A stretch of DNA of 53,428 bases from Flavobacterium sp. A45 (GTDB taxonomy: Bacteria; Bacteroidota; Bacteroidia; Flavobacteriales; Flavobacteriaceae). The DNA lies in contig NZ_MUNX01000076.1 in assembly GCF_002001005.1 (NCBI RefSeq), positions 1 through 53,428 of the forward strand. The letters are read 5' to 3'. The notes under the pieces were generated by a model. The model did no database searches, was not told where the DNA came from, and saw only the letters and a program-made list of their open reading frames with translations. Positions within the stretch are counted from its first letter, which is position 1. Each line of letters opens with the position of its first letter. Positions 40,613 to 48,776 of the stretch are shown here, one piece after another. The translations under genes were made by a program, and so were the position numbers.

Positions 40613-41635
40613 TCATTTCAAAGAAAAAGTTGTTCCTCTTTCTATTAAGCTGGTTTTTATTATTTTGGTGGTAAACTCCAATTCGCTTTTGCTTTCCAAG
40701 CGATCAACCAGCATTTTTGTTGCCATCTCTCCAATGTATTTACCATGTTGACTTATGGTAGTTATAGTTGGGGTAACATGTTGTGGTAATTTTCCATTGG
40801 TAAAACAAATAATGGACATTTCCTCAGGAATTTTGTAATTCATGGATTTAATTAATTGTAAAGATTGAATGGCAGAACTTTCTTCCAGACACAATAAGCC
40901 GTCTATAGATTTGTCGGATAGAACAATTTTCATCGAGGTTTCGAGGTCTTCTTTTTTATTTAATCGCACAATGATTTTTTCATTGATAGGGATGTTATGA
41001 TCTAAGAGTGCTTGTTTGTAACCTTCAACCCTTAATTTACCTACGCTTAAATTATCGATTATGGAAACTAATGCTATTTTTTTGCAACCCGTTTTGATGA
41101 GGTGATCTGTGGCATGTCTGGCGCCTTCAAAATCGTTTACAATTACTTTGTCACATTCTATTTCGTCGGTTACTCTGTCGAATAGTACGATGGGAACACC
41201 TTCATTTATAGCGTCATTGAAGTGGCTGAAATTTTTATTGATTTGGGTTTCTTCGGCTATGGATACTATAAAACCGTCAATAGTGCCACTTTTTAATAAT
41301 TCGACTGTGTTTACCTCTTTGTCGTGAGACTCATTAGAAATACAGGAAATTAGATTATAACCTAATTCGGTCGCTTTTTCTTCGATACCAACAAAAACTT
41401 CGGTAAAAAAGCTATTCATGATGTTGGGAATAATAACACCCAAGGTTTTGGTTTTTTTATTGAGCAAGCTCAAAGCTATTTTGTTGGGTTTGTAATGATG
41501 TCTTTTGGCAAACTCCTGTATTTTTTCTTTGGTTTTTAGACTGATTTCATGGCTGTCATTTAGTGCCTTAGAAACAGTTGCAATAGATACATTAAACTCT
41601 GCAGCAATTTTTTTTAATGTAATTCTATTATTCAT
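40613..41635 (-). CDS. LacI-family regulator beside the xylose genes
   Basis: A 340-residue repressor or activator. The helix-turn-helix is at about 6-25 (LKKIAAEFNVSIATVSKAL), the hinge carries KPNKIALSLLNKK, and the effector domain (about 60-335) starts TLGVIIPNIMNSFF. This is a classical LacI/PurR-like protein, distinct from the one at 13-1059. It is divergent from xylulokinase, with a 20-base dyad at 41896-41915 between them, so it probably controls xylBA. The inducer (xylose, a xylooligosaccharide or a phosphate) is not readable. Confidence 0.9.
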   Translation of the reverse strand: MNNRITLKKIAAEFNVSIATVSKALNDSHEISLKTKEKIQEFAKRHHYKPNKIALSLLNKKTKTLGVIIPNIMNSFFTEVFVGIEEKATELGYNLISCISNESHDKEVNTVELLKSGTIDGFIVSIAEETQINKNFSHFNDAINEGVPIVLFDRVTDEIECDKVIVNDFEGARHATDHLIKTGCKKIALVSIIDNLSVGKLRVEGYKQALLDHNIPINEKIIVRLNKKEDLETSMKIVLSDKSIDGLLCLEESSAIQSLQLIKSMNYKIPEEMSIICFTNGKLPQHVTPTITTISQHGKYIGEMATKMLVDRLESKSELEFTTKIIKTSLIERGTTFSLK

Positions 41636-41895
41636 TTTGTGTATGGTTTGGTTATTTTATGTTGAGGGCTAATTTAAATTAATTTCTTGATACATTTTTG
41701 ATTTTGAATCCAAATTAGATAGTGTTTAAATTGATGTTTTTATTACAGATTTATCGTTTAGGTAGCAGTTGAAGTCGATTTTATGTTTTTTTGAAGGTAA
41801 TACTTATTTTTAAAATACAATCGGTTGTGTTTTTATAAGAGTTTTGGTTAGTTTGTCAATGAGCATTTGTTTTGTAATTACTTTATTTTGAAAAG

Positions 41896-41915
41896 TTACT
41901 TAAACCTTTAAGTAA
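41896..41915. promoter_or_regulatory. Candidate LacI operator TTACTTAAA-CC-TTTAAGTAA
   Basis: Perfect 9-base arms with a 2-base centre. Size, symmetry and an AAAnnTTT core suit a LacI-family site, although the centre is CC, not the usual CG. It lies 5 bases after TATTTTG (41884-41890), a -7-like element missing one base, facing xylB. The rest of 41636-42155 is AT-rich without other recognisable signals. Confidence 0.5.
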
Positions 41916-42155
41916 TAGAAGAAAAAAGGGTTTTTTAAAGAATAGGTGCTTTTAAAGCCTTGATTATGTTGAGTTTGTTGGGTGTTGTTTTTGGGTTTGC
42001 AATTTTATTATGTTCTTGTTTAAAAAGTAGATATTTATTCTTTTTTTATTGAAATAATAATGAATAATGTAATTTTATCATTAGAAATTTTAATAATACA
42101 CAATTGAAGTTTAGTGATGCTGGAATAAGTTTAACAATACATTTAATCATTTGGA

Positions 42156-42380
42156 ATGGAGATAGGATTTCTTTTTTTTCTTGTTTTTGGTATCGTGATC
42201 TTTATAGTTTTATTACTGTCTTATAGTCTGTGTTTTAAGCGGTCTAAGACTGGGAGGAATTTGTTGTTTTTAATTCAGAAGAGTTATAAAAAGCACATTT
42301 TTTTTGATGAGATCGGTGCTTTTGAGCAAAACAATGAAAGTGAAAGAATGTATGACAATCCATTGTGTTTAGTTATTTAA
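42156..42380 (+). CDS. Possible small membrane protein upstream of xylB
   Basis: A 74-codon frame with an ATG start. The first 27 residues are strongly hydrophobic (one membrane helix), followed by a basic stretch (CFKRSKTGR) and a polar tail. It ends 58 bases before xylulokinase and has the same orientation. No family is recognised, and AT-rich leader DNA can give such frames by chance. Confidence 0.3.
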   Translation: MEIGFLFFLVFGIVIFIVLLLSYSLCFKRSKTGRNLLFLIQKSYKKHIFFDEIGAFEQNNESERMYDNPLCLVI

Positions 42381-42438
42381 GAAATCTATTATACTCCGTA
42401 ATCATAACAATTAAACAATAACAATTAAATAATAATAC

Positions 42439-43923
42439 ATGTACTATATAGGATATGATATAGGAAGTTCTTCGGTCAAAGTGGCTTTGGTTGATGCTAT
42501 TACAGGTGAAAAAATTATTGCCCTGCATGAACCTGCTGATGAAATGGCTATAATTGCTTTTCATAAGGATTGGGCTGAACAAGATCCTGAACTTTGGTGG
42601 GAATATATTTGTACGGCTACCAAGCGTGCCATTAAAGAAGCGAATATTGATGCTTCAAAAATTTCGGGTATCGGGATATCGTATCAAATGCACGGATTAG
42701 TTGTCGTAGATAAAGAAGGTACTGCTTTACGCAATGCCATAATATGGTGTGACAGCAGGGCAGTAGCAATAGGAGATAAAGCTTTTGAAGAAATTGGACA
42801 AGAGAAATGTGCAACTCATTTGTTAAATTCTCCAGGAAATTTTACGGCTTCCAAATTGAAGTGGGTAAAGGATAACGAGCCTGAAATTTATAAAAACATC
42901 TACAAATTCATGTTGCCGGGTGATTTTATTGCTTTTAAACTTACAGGCAAAATAGTATCTACCCGAAACAGTTTATCCGAAGGGATTCTTTGGGATTACA
43001 AAGAAAATAAGGTAGCCGATTTTTTATTGGATTACTACGGAATTGACACAGCTTTGACACCAGACTTGGTTGATAATTTTACAAACCAAGGCGAATTGAG
43101 CGACAAAGCTTCAAAAGAATCGGGTCTTCCTATTGGTATTCCAGTGGTGTATCGCGCAGGTGACCAGTCCAATAATGCGTTGTCTTTGAATATTTTTAAA
43201 CCGGGTGAAGTGGCTGCAACTGGAGGTACATCAGGAGTTTTGTATGCTGTTACCGATAAATTAAACTCTAAAGAAATTTCTAGGGTAAACAGTTTTGTTC
43301 ATGTAAATTATACACAGGAGCAACCTATCGTAGGGAAATTGTTGTGCATTAATGGAGCTGGAATACAATACCGATGGTTGCGCAATCATAGCGTGGTTGA
43401 TTCTTACGAGAATATGAACCGTAAAGCGTCTAAAATTCCTGTTGGATCAGATGGAGTTGTAGTTATTCCTTTTGGGAATGGAGCAGAGCGTATGCTGAAC
43501 AACAAAAACGTGGGGACTCATTTTTTGAATTTAAATTTAAACAAACACAGTCACGGTCATTTGTACAGGGCAGCGCTTGAAGGAATTGCATTTTCATTTG
43601 TTTACGGTATGGAAATCATGAAAAATGACAATACTGAGATTAAGGTAATTCGAGCCGGAAATGACAACTTGTTTCGATCTGAAATTTTTTCGAATACGGT
43701 AGCAACATTGATTGGGCACGAGATTGAAATATACAATACTACGGGATCCGTTGGTGCGGCTAGAGCAGTTGGGCTTTTGGATGGTGATTTTGAAAAATTT
43801 GGTGAAAATATTATCAAGAATGACCATGTGATGACATACATGCCTTTGAAAAATAACGAACCATATCTGGAAGCTTACAATAATTGGAAAAAAGAATTAG
43901 AATTAATACTAACAAAAAAATAA
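42439..43923 (+). CDS. xylB: Xylulokinase
   Basis: Cytoplasmic FGGY-family kinase of 494 residues that converts D-xylulose and ATP to xylulose 5-phosphate. The N-terminal phosphate loop is GYDIGSSSVK (5-14), substrate-contact MHGLVVVD lies near 84 and WCDSRA near 104. The base aspartate is in YRAGDQSNNAL near 242, and GGTSGVLYA near 260 contacts ATP. MHG and the xylose isomerase gene 6 bases downstream support xylulokinase over glycerol or gluconate kinases. Regulation by the divergent LacI protein is likely. Confidence 0.95.
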   Translation: MYYIGYDIGSSSVKVALVDAITGEKIIALHEPADEMAIIAFHKDWAEQDPELWWEYICTATKRAIKEANIDASKISGIGISYQMHGLVVVDKEGTALRNAIIWCDSRAVAIGDKAFEEIGQEKCATHLLNSPGNFTASKLKWVKDNEPEIYKNIYKFMLPGDFIAFKLTGKIVSTRNSLSEGILWDYKENKVADFLLDYYGIDTALTPDLVDNFTNQGELSDKASKESGLPIGIPVVYRAGDQSNNALSLNIFKPGEVAATGGTSGVLYAVTDKLNSKEISRVNSFVHVNYTQEQPIVGKLLCINGAGIQYRWLRNHSVVDSYENMNRKASKIPVGSDGVVVIPFGNGAERMLNNKNVGTHFLNLNLNKHSHGHLYRAALEGIAFSFVYGMEIMKNDNTEIKVIRAGNDNLFRSEIFSNTVATLIGHEIEIYNTTGSVGAARAVGLLDGDFEKFGENIIKNDHVMTYMPLKNNEPYLEAYNNWKKELELILTKK

Positions 43924-43929
43924 AAGAAG

Positions 43930-45258
43930 ATGAGCATTATTTTAGGAAATAAAGAATATTACAAAGGAATTGGGGAAATTCAGTTTGAAGGGAAGGATTC
44001 AGATAATCCATTGGCTTTTAAATACTACAATCCAGACCAAATCGTAGCTGGAAAAACAATGCGTGAACACTTTAAATTTTCAATCGCTTATTGGCACACT
44101 TTCTGTGGTCAAGGTTCTGATCCGTTTGGACCAGGAACCCAGCATTTTGCTTGGGATCAGCCTACCGATGCCATCGCAGCGGCAAAAGAAAAAGCCGATG
44201 CTGCATTTGAATTTATTACCAAAATGGGATTTGATTATTACTGTTTTCACGATTATGACTTAGTTAGAGAAGGAGCCACTTTCGCAGAATCAGAAAGCAG
44301 ATTGGCTACCATTACAGACTATTTGAAAGAAAAGCAAGCCGCTTCAGGAGTGAAATTGCTTTGGGGAACAGCAAATTGTTTTTCAAACCCAAGATATATG
44401 AACGGTGCAGCTACCAATCCAGATTTTAATGTTGTGGCTAGAGCAGGTGGTCAAGTAAAATTGGCCTTGGATGCTACCATTGCATTGGGAGGAGAAAACT
44501 ATGTGTTTTGGGGTGGACGTGAAGGGTATATGACGTTATTGAACACGGATATGGGAAGAGAATTAGACCACATGGGACAATTTTTGATTCAGGCCAGAGA
44601 TTATGCAAGAGCGCAAGGATTTAAAGGAACTTTCTTTATCGAGCCAAAACCAATGGAGCCAATGAAACATCAATATGATTTCGACAGTGCTACAGCTATT
44701 GGTTTTTTGCATAAATATGGTTTAGAGAAAGACTTTAAAATGAATATTGAAGTGAATCACGCTACATTGGCTCAGCACACTTTTCAACACGAAATTGAAG
44801 TGGCTGCCAAAGCTGGAATGTTAGGAAGTTTGGATGCTAATAGAGGAGATTACCAAAACGGATGGGATACAGACCAATTTCCAAATAGTATTCAGGAAGT
44901 TACTGAGGCTATGTTAGTTTTCCTAAAAGCTGGTGGACTTCAAGGCGGCGGAGTGAATTTTGATGCTAAAATTAGAAGAAACTCTACCGATATGGAAGAT
45001 GTATTCTTAGCGCACATTGGCGGAGCCGATACCTTTGCAAGAGCATTATTGACAGCAGACAAAATTATTACTTCTTCTCCTTATGACAAATTAAGAACAC
45101 AGCGTTACAGTTCTTTCGATTCAGGAAACGGAAAAGCATTTGAAGAAGGAAAATTGAGCTTGAAAGATTTGTATAAAATTGCCCAAGATAATGGCGAGCT
45201 GAATTTACAAAGCGGTAAACAAGAGCTTTTTGAGAATATCATCAACCAATACATATAA
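43930..45258 (+). CDS. xylA: Xylose isomerase
   Basis: Cytoplasmic metal-dependent isomerase, D-xylose to D-xylulose, 442 residues, class II length with the N-terminal extension. The catalytic histidine and aspartate are in [11 protein letters not shown] near 101-111. Metal ligands are in [10 protein letters not shown] near 232, [12 protein letters not shown] near 266, [10 protein letters not shown] near 299 and [10 protein letters not shown] near 340. It follows xylB after 6 bases in a clear operon. A structured 700-base gap with terminator-like hairpins lies downstream. Confidence 0.97.
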   Translation: MSIILGNKEYYKGIGEIQFEGKDSDNPLAFKYYNPDQIVAGKTMREHFKFSIAYWHTFCGQGSDPFGPGTQHFAWDQPTDAIAAAKEKADAAFEFITKMGFDYYCFHDYDLVREGATFAESESRLATITDYLKEKQAASGVKLLWGTANCFSNPRYMNGAATNPDFNVVARAGGQVKLALDATIALGGENYVFWGGREGYMTLLNTDMGRELDHMGQFLIQARDYARAQGFKGTFFIEPKPMEPMKHQYDFDSATAIGFLHKYGLEKDFKMNIEVNHATLAQHTFQHEIEVAAKAGMLGSLDANRGDYQNGWDTDQFPNSIQEVTEAMLVFLKAGGLQGGGVNFDAKIRRNSTDMEDVFLAHIGGADTFARALLTADKIITSSPYDKLRTQRYSSFDSGNGKAFEEGKLSLKDLYKIAQDNGELNLQSGKQELFENIINQYI

Positions 45259-45264
45259 ATAACC

Positions 45265-45415
45265 AACAACCTATTTTGAGTGTTTAGTGATAGCCGTTAG
45301 AGATAGTCTTAGGTTGTTATTTTGATTTTGATTGCATCAAACTAACAACAGAAGAGCTTGCCAAAAGTGTTGTGTGAATAATTCTGCTTTTGGTCATCAC
45401 TAATGGCTAATCACT
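45265..45415. repeat. Cluster of nested inverted repeats after xylA
   Basis: AACAACCTA (45265-45273) pairs with TAGGTTGTT (45310-45318). AGTGATAGCCGTTAG (45286-45300) pairs with CTAATGGCTAATCACT (45400-45415), with one bulge and one G-T pair. Nested inside, CCAAAAG (45361-45367) pairs with CTTTTGG (45387-45393). The first and second pairings interlock, so they would compete or form a pseudoknot. No coding frame of note. Confidence 0.55.
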
Positions 45416-45460
45416 TTTGCTAATAATAGTGATTTGAATGGGTACAGATGTATAGCATTA

Positions 45461-45493
45461 AAGTTAAGTTAAGTTAAGTTGAGTTGAGTTGAG
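45461..45493. repeat. Pentanucleotide tandem repeat
   Basis: Four AAGTT units are followed by two GAGTT units and a partial one, directly before the terminator-like hairpin. The switch from A to G at one position suggests duplication after a point change. Confidence 0.8.
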
Positions 45494-45562
45494 CAAAAAG
45501 CAGTATCGAGATTTTTTGAATTTGGTTAATTAAATTGACCTCGGTACGCTTTTGCTTTTTTT
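45493..45562 (+). terminator. Terminator of the xylB-xylA operon
   Basis: GCAAAAAGCAGTATCGAG (45493-45510) pairs imperfectly with CTCGGTACGCTTTTGC (45540-45555), followed by a run of seven T. It lies 235 bases past the xylA stop. The 29-base loop can itself fold. Confidence 0.55.
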
Positions 45563-45568
45563 GTCTTA

Positions 45569-45599
45569 AACCTTAAAATAATCAATCGTTTTTAAGGTT
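45569..45599 (+). terminator. Second hairpin after xylA
   Basis: Perfect arms AACCTTAAAA (45569-45578) and TTTTAAGGTT (45590-45599) with an 11-base loop, immediately after the T-run of the previous hairpin. It could back up termination. Confidence 0.45.
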
Positions 45600-45856
45600 A
45601 TTATACGGTTTTTGATAAATATTTCCTTTCTGTTGTTTTTTAAATGAAAAAATAACTACCCAATACACCCAAAAAAGCCAATGAAAACATTACTAGTTTG
45701 CGATTATCTAGTTTTTCTAGTTGCTGGATATGGCGATTCTATGTATAAAGGCCAAGCAAAATTTTATTGAATTTCAGTGTATTGTGTTTGGAATAAGCTG
45801 CCAAAGGAGCATGGATAACCCGACCATATTATAAAAGAGGCAAAATAAGCGTATTG

Positions 45857-45936
45857 TGAGTTGGCCTATTTTTTTTTTAAATAGGACCACACTCAAAAGG
45901 GTTGGTTGAATAAAATAGTAAATAACTCCCTTTTGA
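45857..45936 (+). promoter_or_regulatory. Overlapping alternative hairpins ahead of transaldolase
   Basis: Hairpin 1: TGAGTTGGCCTATTT (45857-45871) pairs with 45879-45895 with two single-base bulges. Hairpin 2: TCAAAAGGG (45893-45901) pairs perfectly with CCCTTTTGA (45928-45936). They share bases 45893-45895, so full formation of both is exclusive. The element ends 22 bases before the transaldolase ATG, close enough to affect translation. A 29-codon frame at 45681-45770 upstream is too short to support. Confidence 0.4.
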
Positions 45937-45958
45937 ACAGGGAATAAAATAAATTGAA

Positions 45959-46612
45959 ATGAAATTTTTTATTGATACAGCGAATTTAAGTGAAATTGCA
46001 GAGGCTCAGGCCTTGGGAGTATTAGATGGCGTAACGACCAATCCGTCGTTGATGGCCAAAGAAGGAATTACTGGTGCAGATAATATTTTGAAACATTATG
46101 TTGCGATTTGTAATATTGTTGATGGAGATGTTTCGGCAGAGGTGATTGCGACAGATTATGAAGGAATGGTTCGTCAAGGCGAAGAGTTGGCAGCTTTGCA
46201 TCCGCAAATTGTGGTAAAACTGCCTATGATTGCTGCCGGAGTTAAAGCGTGTAAATATTTTTCGGATAAAGGGATCAGAACCAATGTAACATTGGTTTTT
46301 TCGGTAGGACAAGCATTGTTGGCTGCCAAAGCGGGTGCGACATATGTGTCTCCATTTTTAGGAAGGCTGGATGATATTTGTACAGATGGAATGGGATTGA
46401 TTGCCGAAATCAGACAGGTATATGACAATTATGATTTTGGGACACAAATTTTATCGGCTTCGGTTCGAAATACAATGCATGTTATTAATTGTGCCAAACT
46501 AGGATCGGATGTGATGACAGGGCCTTTATCCTCAATTACCGGATTATTGAAACACCCATTGACCGATAGCGGATTAGCACAGTTTTTGGCCGATTACCAA
46601 AAAGGAAACTAA
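45959..46612 (+). CDS. tal: Transaldolase (small TalC/Fsa-type)
   Basis: Cytoplasmic Schiff-base aldolase of 217 residues in the short transaldolase subfamily, moving a dihydroxyacetone unit between sedoheptulose 7-phosphate and glyceraldehyde 3-phosphate. [10 protein letters not shown] and DGVTTNPSL open the barrel, the Schiff-base lysine is in IVVKLPM near 85, and SPFLGRLDD lies near 130. Two positions that separate true transaldolases from fructose-6-phosphate aldolases (Gln59 and Tyr131 in E. coli FsaA) read glutamate (AEVIATD) and phenylalanine (SPFLG) here, favouring transaldolase. The next gene starts 2 bases after the stop. Confidence 0.93.
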   Translation: MKFFIDTANLSEIAEAQALGVLDGVTTNPSLMAKEGITGADNILKHYVAICNIVDGDVSAEVIATDYEGMVRQGEELAALHPQIVVKLPMIAAGVKACKYFSDKGIRTNVTLVFSVGQALLAAKAGATYVSPFLGRLDDICTDGMGLIAEIRQVYDNYDFGTQILSASVRNTMHVINCAKLGSDVMTGPLSSITGLLKHPLTDSGLAQFLADYQKGN

Positions 46613-46614
46613 GT

Positions 46615-47457
46615 ATGGAAATCAGTAAATTACAAGATATAGTATCCCAAACCAGAAGGGATATTTTGAGAATGGTACACAAAGTAAACTCGGGACATCC
46701 GGGAGGTTCTTTGGGCTGTACAGAGTTTATGGTGACATTGTATAATGAAATAATGGAATTGAAAGAGGGCTTTGATATGAACGGACTCCATGAGGATGTT
46801 TTTTTCTTGTCTAATGGGCATATTTCGCCAGTATTTTATAGTGTTTTGGCTAGAAAAGGATATTTTCCTGTTGAAGAATTAAACAGTTTCAGATTGTTGA
46901 ATTCAAGGCTACAAGGACATCCCACTACACATGAAGGGCTGGAAGGAATTAGAATTGCTTCTGGTTCATTGGGGCAAGGAATGTCAGTTTCGATAGGAAC
47001 GGCTTTGACCAAAAAGTTAAATAATGACTCAAATTTGGTTTATAGTTTACATGGAGATGGGGAATTGCAGGAAGGTCAAAACTGGGAAGCCATAATGTTT
47101 GCTTCGGCCAAAAAAATTGATAACTACATTGCTACAATAGACTTTAACGGACAACAAATTGACGGGCCTACGGATAAAGTCTTGAATATGGGTAGTTTGA
47201 AAGCCAAATTTGAAGCCTTTGATTGGGATGTTGTAGAGATTAAAGAAGGAAATAATGTAGAAGCCATAATCAAAGGAATGGAAGAAGCGAAGTCTAAAAC
47301 AGGAAAAGGAAAACCAGTTTGTGTATTGCTTCACACTATCATGGGACATGGTGTCGATTTTATGATGTACACGCATGCTTGGCACGGGAAAGCTCCGAAT
47401 AATGACCAATTAGCAAATGCATTGGGACAAAATCCAGAAACTTTAGGAGACTATTAA
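46615..47457 (+). CDS. Transketolase, N-terminal (TPP-binding) subunit
   Basis: First half of a split transketolase, 280 residues. HKVNSGHPGGSLGCTE near 22-37 and GSLGQGMSVSIG near 117 are family marks, and the thiamine diphosphate motif starts GDGELQEGQ near 148, ending near DFNGQQIDG. Transketolase moves two-carbon units in the non-oxidative pentose pathway; this subunit needs the C-terminal partner at 47569. It is tightly coupled to transaldolase, but a palindrome separates it from its partner. Confidence 0.95.
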   Translation: MEISKLQDIVSQTRRDILRMVHKVNSGHPGGSLGCTEFMVTLYNEIMELKEGFDMNGLHEDVFFLSNGHISPVFYSVLARKGYFPVEELNSFRLLNSRLQGHPTTHEGLEGIRIASGSLGQGMSVSIGTALTKKLNNDSNLVYSLHGDGELQEGQNWEAIMFASAKKIDNYIATIDFNGQQIDGPTDKVLNMGSLKAKFEAFDWDVVEIKEGNNVEAIIKGMEEAKSKTGKGKPVCVLLHTIMGHGVDFMMYTHAWHGKAPNNDQLANALGQNPETLGDY

Positions 47458-47563
47458 CTCCCTAACCCCTGAAGGGGAATGAATTAGTGAAAACTAAATT
47501 AATTTAACATAAAAACCTATTTACCCCAATAGGAACTCCCCTCCTTCGGAGGGGTTGGGGGAG
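47458..47563. repeat. GC-rich palindrome between transketolase subunit genes
   Basis: CTCCCTAACCCCT (47458-47470) directly after the stop pairs with AGGGGTTGGGGGAG (47550-47563), with one extra base. Within the right half, CCCCTCC-TTC-GGAGGGG (47538-47554) is a perfect hairpin. GAAGGGG and CTTCGGAGG variants show it as a palindromic repeat unit with two arms. It ends 5 bases before the next ATG. Confidence 0.75.
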
Positions 47564-47568
47564 GAACA

Positions 47569-48528
47569 ATGAAAAAATATACCTATACAGAACAAAAAGA
47601 TACTAGAAGTGGTTTCGGTGCCGGTCTTGCCGAGTTGGGACGTACTAATCCAAATGTTGTGGCTTTGTGTGCAGATCTTATCGGATCACTTAAAATGGAA
47701 AAATTTATAGAGGAAAATCCGGAGCGTTTTGTTCAAGTGGGAATTGCCGAAGCTAATATGATGTGTATCGCAGCTGGTATGACTATTGGTGGGAAAATAC
47801 CATTTACGGGAACTTTTGCCAATTTTTCTACAGGAAGAGTGTACGACCAAATTCGCCAATCTATCGCTTACTCGGATAAGAATGTAAAAATTTGTGCTTC
47901 ACATGCTGGTTTGACCTTGGGAGAAGACGGAGCCACCCATCAAATATTGGAAGATATTGGATTGATGAAAATGCTGCCAGGAATGACCGTAATCAATACC
48001 TGTGATTACAATCAGACTAAAGCGGCTACCATCGCCATAGCCGATTATGAGGGACCGGTTTATTTGCGTTTTGGACGCCCTGTTATTCCAGTTTTTACGC
48101 CAGAAGATCAAAAATTTGAAGTCGGTAAAGCAGTTATGATTAATGAAGGTGCAGATGTAACTATTGTAGCAACGGGACATTTGGTTTGGGAAGCTATTTT
48201 GGCTGGCGAAGCACTTGAAAAGTTAGGAATCGATGCCGAAATTATCAATATCCACACCATTAAACCATTAGATGATGAAGCGATTTTAAAATCGGTGGCT
48301 AAAACAGGTTGTATCGTAACCTGCGAAGAACACAATTATCTTGGAGGACTCGGTGAAAGCATTGCGGGATTATTGTCATTAAATCGGCCTACTCCACAAG
48401 AGTATATTGCCACCAAAGATACTTTTGGCGAAAGCGGCACCCCAGCACAATTGATGGAAAAATATGAATTAAATAGTGAAGCAATTGTCAAAGCTGTGCA
48501 AAAAGTAATGCAGCGTAAACAAAAGTAA
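47569..48528 (+). CDS. Transketolase, C-terminal (pyrimidine-binding) subunit
   Basis: Second half of the split transketolase, 319 residues. GIAEANMMCIAAGMTIGGKIPFTG pieces near 64-85 include the glutamate that activates thiamine diphosphate (IAEANM). SHAGLTLGEDGATHQ near 109 is the substrate-side loop, YLRFGRP near 165 follows, and the C-terminal domain (about 190-310) contains HTIKPLD and EEHNYLGGLGE. Both subunits are needed for activity. Ends of the pair are consistent with full-length halves. Confidence 0.95.
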   Translation: MKKYTYTEQKDTRSGFGAGLAELGRTNPNVVALCADLIGSLKMEKFIEENPERFVQVGIAEANMMCIAAGMTIGGKIPFTGTFANFSTGRVYDQIRQSIAYSDKNVKICASHAGLTLGEDGATHQILEDIGLMKMLPGMTVINTCDYNQTKAATIAIADYEGPVYLRFGRPVIPVFTPEDQKFEVGKAVMINEGADVTIVATGHLVWEAILAGEALEKLGIDAEIINIHTIKPLDDEAILKSVAKTGCIVTCEEHNYLGGLGESIAGLLSLNRPTPQEYIATKDTFGESGTPAQLMEKYELNSEAIVKAVQKVMQRKQK

Positions 48529-48748
48529 GATTCTTAAACGATGGCAGATTAGATTTTTTTGTAATTAGAAATGGCAATGGAATGGAACTGTTGAAATATG
48601 TTGCCATTATTTATATAATTCTCCATTTGAATGGGCAAAGTTGTAGTATGAAAAATAATTATGATCAGTAAATCTGTTTCTTTGTTATTTTTTAGTAAAA
48701 TGATTTTAAGAATTCAATAAAAATCCACAAGCTTGCATTGTAATTTTC

Positions 48749-48756
48749 TATATTTG
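48749..48756 (+). promoter_or_regulatory. Candidate -7 element of the HTCS gene
   Basis: TATATTTG, 20 bases before the TTG start. A clear -33 partner at normal spacing is not seen. If real, the leader is only about 14 bases. The 48529-48776 gap holds nothing else recognisable. Confidence 0.35.
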
Positions 48757-48776
48757 AATATAAAACACCATCTAAT

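Noticed and set aside
45461..45493. Pentanucleotide repeat as a phase-variable switch
   Set aside because: It lies outside any coding frame and away from a promoter, just before a terminator-like hairpin, so slippage would have no clear effect.
45681..45770. 29-codon frame in the xylA-tal gap
   Set aside because: It is too short and lacks start context or recognisable features; kept only as a note.
47047..47409. 120-codon frame opposite the transketolase subunit
   Set aside because: It lies wholly antisense to a strongly conserved gene, with no start context and low-complexity translation.
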